From: Romboutsia lituseburensis DSM 797 | Lineage (GTDB): Bacteria > Bacillota > Clostridia > Peptostreptococcales > Peptostreptococcaceae | Direction of reading: 5' to 3' | DNA length: 64,000 nucleotides | NCBI RefSeq assembly: GCF_900103615.1 | Contig: NZ_FNGW01000001.1 | Location: 496,001 to 560,000, forward strand | Shown: in pieces, positions 62,350-64,000 of the stretch | Position numbering within the stretch: position 1 is the stretch's first letter | Layout: every line of letters begins with the position of its first letter | The notes under the pieces: generated by a model | What the model saw: the letters and a program-made list of their open reading frames with translations, nothing else | Databases searched by the model: none | What the model was told of the DNA's origin: nothing | Translations under genes and position numbers: made by a program

Positions 62350-64000
62350 ATGAGCAATAAGGATAGCGCAGCTATCAACAACAAAAAATTACCTAAAGGT
62401 GCTTATGGTGGAGTATCTGGAAAAGACTATGTACCTTACATAACAGACAAATCTAAAACAGGTGGAAATGCTGCTGTACTCATAATAGGTCTTGTGTTAG
62501 CATCTGTTTTTGCAGCATCTACTGCATACTCTGGTATGAAAGCTGGTCTTACTGTTGCTGCAGGTATTCCTGGTGCAATTATAGGTTCTGCGTTTGTTGC
62601 CGCTTTTGCAAAGCAAAAAGGTATCCTTGGCAAAAACTTAATTCAAGGTATGTCAAGTGGTGGGGAATCTGTTGCTAGTGGTTTAATATTCGTATTACCT
62701 TCTGTTATCTTAATTGGTAGCGATTTCACATTTTTAGAAGGGTTACTAGTTGGTGTTGGTGGTGTTCTATTTGGTATTGGTGCAGCATCGCTTGTTTATA
62801 ATTACTTAATTGTTGAAGAACATGGTAAACTTGTTTATCCTGAGTCAATGGCTATATCGGAAACTTTAGTTGCTTCTGATACTGGTGGAGACTCTATAAA
62901 GTACATGGGAATAGGTTTTGGAATAGGTGGAATTATAACTGTTATAACTAGCTCATTCTTAAATTTAACTAATAATGTAATGAGCTTTATAGGAAGTAAA
63001 GGGTATAAGTGGAAATTTGATATGGAAGTTAACCCATTACTTTTAGGAATAGGTTTTATAGTTGGTCTTGAAGTTGCTTTAACAATGTTTGCAGGTTCTA
63101 TATTATCAAGTTTTGGTATAGCTCCTTTAATAGGGTACTTTACTGATATGGCAAAAGATGGTGTTATGGTATGGAATAACCCTTCTATGCAAATAAATGA
63201 AATGACTGTTCAGGCAATATCTAGTAGTTATGTTAAATATATAGGCGCTGGTATGATGTTATTCGGTGGTATAATAGGTGCTATAAAACTTATACCAACA
63301 ATAATAGCTTCTGTTAAGGAAACTACTAAGGCTAAAGGTACTGGTGGAGAAGGTTCATCTATGCAAATGATGATATTATTAGGTGGAGCTATTATAGGAT
63401 TTATAGCTGCATTTATAATATCTGGTAATATAACTATGGCTATAGTAGGTGCTGTATTGTCACTTTTATTATCTTTATTATTTGTTATAGTTGCAGGACG
63501 TTTAACTGGTACTATAGGTACATCTAACCTTCCTGTTTCTGGTATGACTATAGCTTCTTTAGTTATAGTTACATTAGTATTCGTTATAATGGGATGGAAA
63601 GATCAAGCTCATAATAAATCATTACTTTTATTTGGTTCTTTCATAGTTGTTGCTATAGCAATAGCTGGAGGATACTGCCAATCTCAAAAAGTTACATACA
63701 TAATAGGTGGTAACAAAAACGAAATGCAACGTTACTTTACTTTAGCTAGTATCGTTGGTGTTGTAGTAGTTGTTGGTACTATGTTAGTTCTTTCTGAACA
63801 ACTTAAGATAACTGGTGATAATCCACCATTTGCACTACCTCAAGCTAACTTAATGTCTACACTTACTTCTGGTATAATGTCTGGTGATTTACCATGGGTT
63901 ATGATTTTAGTTGGTATATTTATGGGTCTTGTTTTATATTTCCTAAACTTACCTATAATGACTGTTGCAATAGGATTCTATTTACCAATAGCAACAACTT
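62350..64000 (+). CDS. OPT-family oligopeptide transporter (3' end beyond window)
   Basis: An open frame of 550 codons that continues past the right edge. It starts with ATG at 62350 after AAAAAGGGGG. The product has many hydrophobic helices; STAYSGMKAGLTVAAGIPGA, QGMSSGGESVASGLIFVLPS and GTIGTSNLPVSGMTIASLV are OPT/YSL family blocks. Bacterial OPT proteins take up small peptides, possibly metal-chelate forms. Glycine- and alanine-rich coding raises local GC a little. The 310 bp upstream are AT-rich with no clear operator. Confidence 0.93.
   Translation, partial: MSNKDSAAINNKKLPKGAYGGVSGKDYVPYITDKSKTGGNAAVLIIGLVLASVFAASTAYSGMKAGLTVAAGIPGAIIGSAFVAAFAKQKGILGKNLIQGMSSGGESVASGLIFVLPSVILIGSDFTFLEGLLVGVGGVLFGIGAASLVYNYLIVEEHGKLVYPESMAISETLVASDTGGDSIKYMGIGFGIGGIITVITSSFLNLTNNVMSFIGSKGYKWKFDMEVNPLLLGIGFIVGLEVALTMFAGSILSSFGIAPLIGYFTDMAKDGVMVWNNPSMQINEMTVQAISSSYVKYIGAGMMLFGGIIGAIKLIPTIIASVKETTKAKGTGGEGSSMQMMILLGGAIIGFIAAFIISGNITMAIVGAVLSLLLSLLFVIVAGRLTGTIGTSNLPVSGMTIASLVIVTLVFVIMGWKDQAHNKSLLLFGSFIVVAIAIAGGYCQSQKVTYIIGGNKNEMQRYFTLASIVGVVVVVGTMLVLSEQLKITGDNPPFALPQANLMSTLTSGIMSGDLPWVMILVGIFMGLVLYFLNLPIMTVAIGFYLPIATT

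Noticed and set aside
62436-62633. Minus-strand frame inside the OPT gene
   Set aside because: It is antisense to a long, clearly homologous plus-strand frame and has no start signal.

Overview
The window is very AT-rich, with long A/T-rich intergenic stretches, strong GGAGG-type ribosome binding sites and many intrinsic terminators. It looks like chromosomal DNA of an anaerobic Firmicute. The best guess is a member of the Peptostreptococcaceae (Clostridioides / Paraclostridium / Paeniclostridium / Romboutsia group). That guess rests on a cell-surface protein with CWB2 repeats, a stand-alone anaerobic CO dehydrogenase, class Ib ribonucleotide reductase, an S-box methionine operon, BceAB-type peptide transport and general gene style. 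I see no rRNA, tRNA, CRISPR, insertion sequence or phage genes. The DNA reads as a run of short independent operons rather than one island.

Layout. 1-9.3 kb: end of an unknown gene, DHA2 drug exporter, patatin lipase, SelO, a MarR-FUSC efflux pair, a monofunctional glycosyltransferase, a 49-residue membrane protein, a small secreted protein, and BioY-DUF1284 behind a BirA-like operator. 9.3-13.3 kb: metNIQ plus an M20 amidohydrolase under a SAM-I riboswitch. 13.4-18 kb: SNF2 helicase, then a Crp/Fnr regulator divergent from a two-subunit DMT transporter. 18-24 kb: nrdEF behind paired NrdR boxes, a second small secreted protein, Cu/Zn superoxide dismutase, and a two-part ThrE exporter. 24-28 kb: modABC divergent from a one-component regulator. 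28-33.4 kb: a Fur-controlled siderophore ABC operon ending in a MATE pump. 33.6-37.5 kb: CarD-like factor, cooS, and a divergent LysR regulator. 37.5-41.3 kb: a hairpin-dense intergenic region and a two-component/ABC peptide-resistance operon. 41.5-50.7 kb: small metabolic, regulatory and hypothetical genes, including a CheW protein with an inserted zinc-binding CZB domain and an ECF sigma factor with a truncated anti-sigma gene. 50.9-64 kb: two chemoreceptors, BceAB, a CWB2-anchored M28 peptidase, CheV, and the start of an OPT oligopeptide transporter that runs off the window.

How the parts fit. Much of the window concerns uptake and efflux under explicit regulators: biotin (BirA), methionine (SAM), molybdate, iron (Fur), antimicrobial peptides (BceR-like and OmpR-like sites), and threonine/serine export. 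Two chemoreceptors, CheV and CheW-CZB supply chemosensory input. Several regulatory elements can be read directly: S-box, NrdR boxes at 31-bp spacing, Fur box on a consensus promoter, a 20-bp BirA-like inverted repeat, a TTACA-N4-TGTAA site before bceAB, tandem 11-bp repeats inside the two-component operon, and a GTTGT-N7-ACAACTAATAG motif on both sides of the LysR gene. No clear new defence or biosynthetic system was found. The least explained pieces are the hairpin array at 37.5-37.8 kb, the pair of small secreted helical proteins, and the terminator in the sigma-factor leader.
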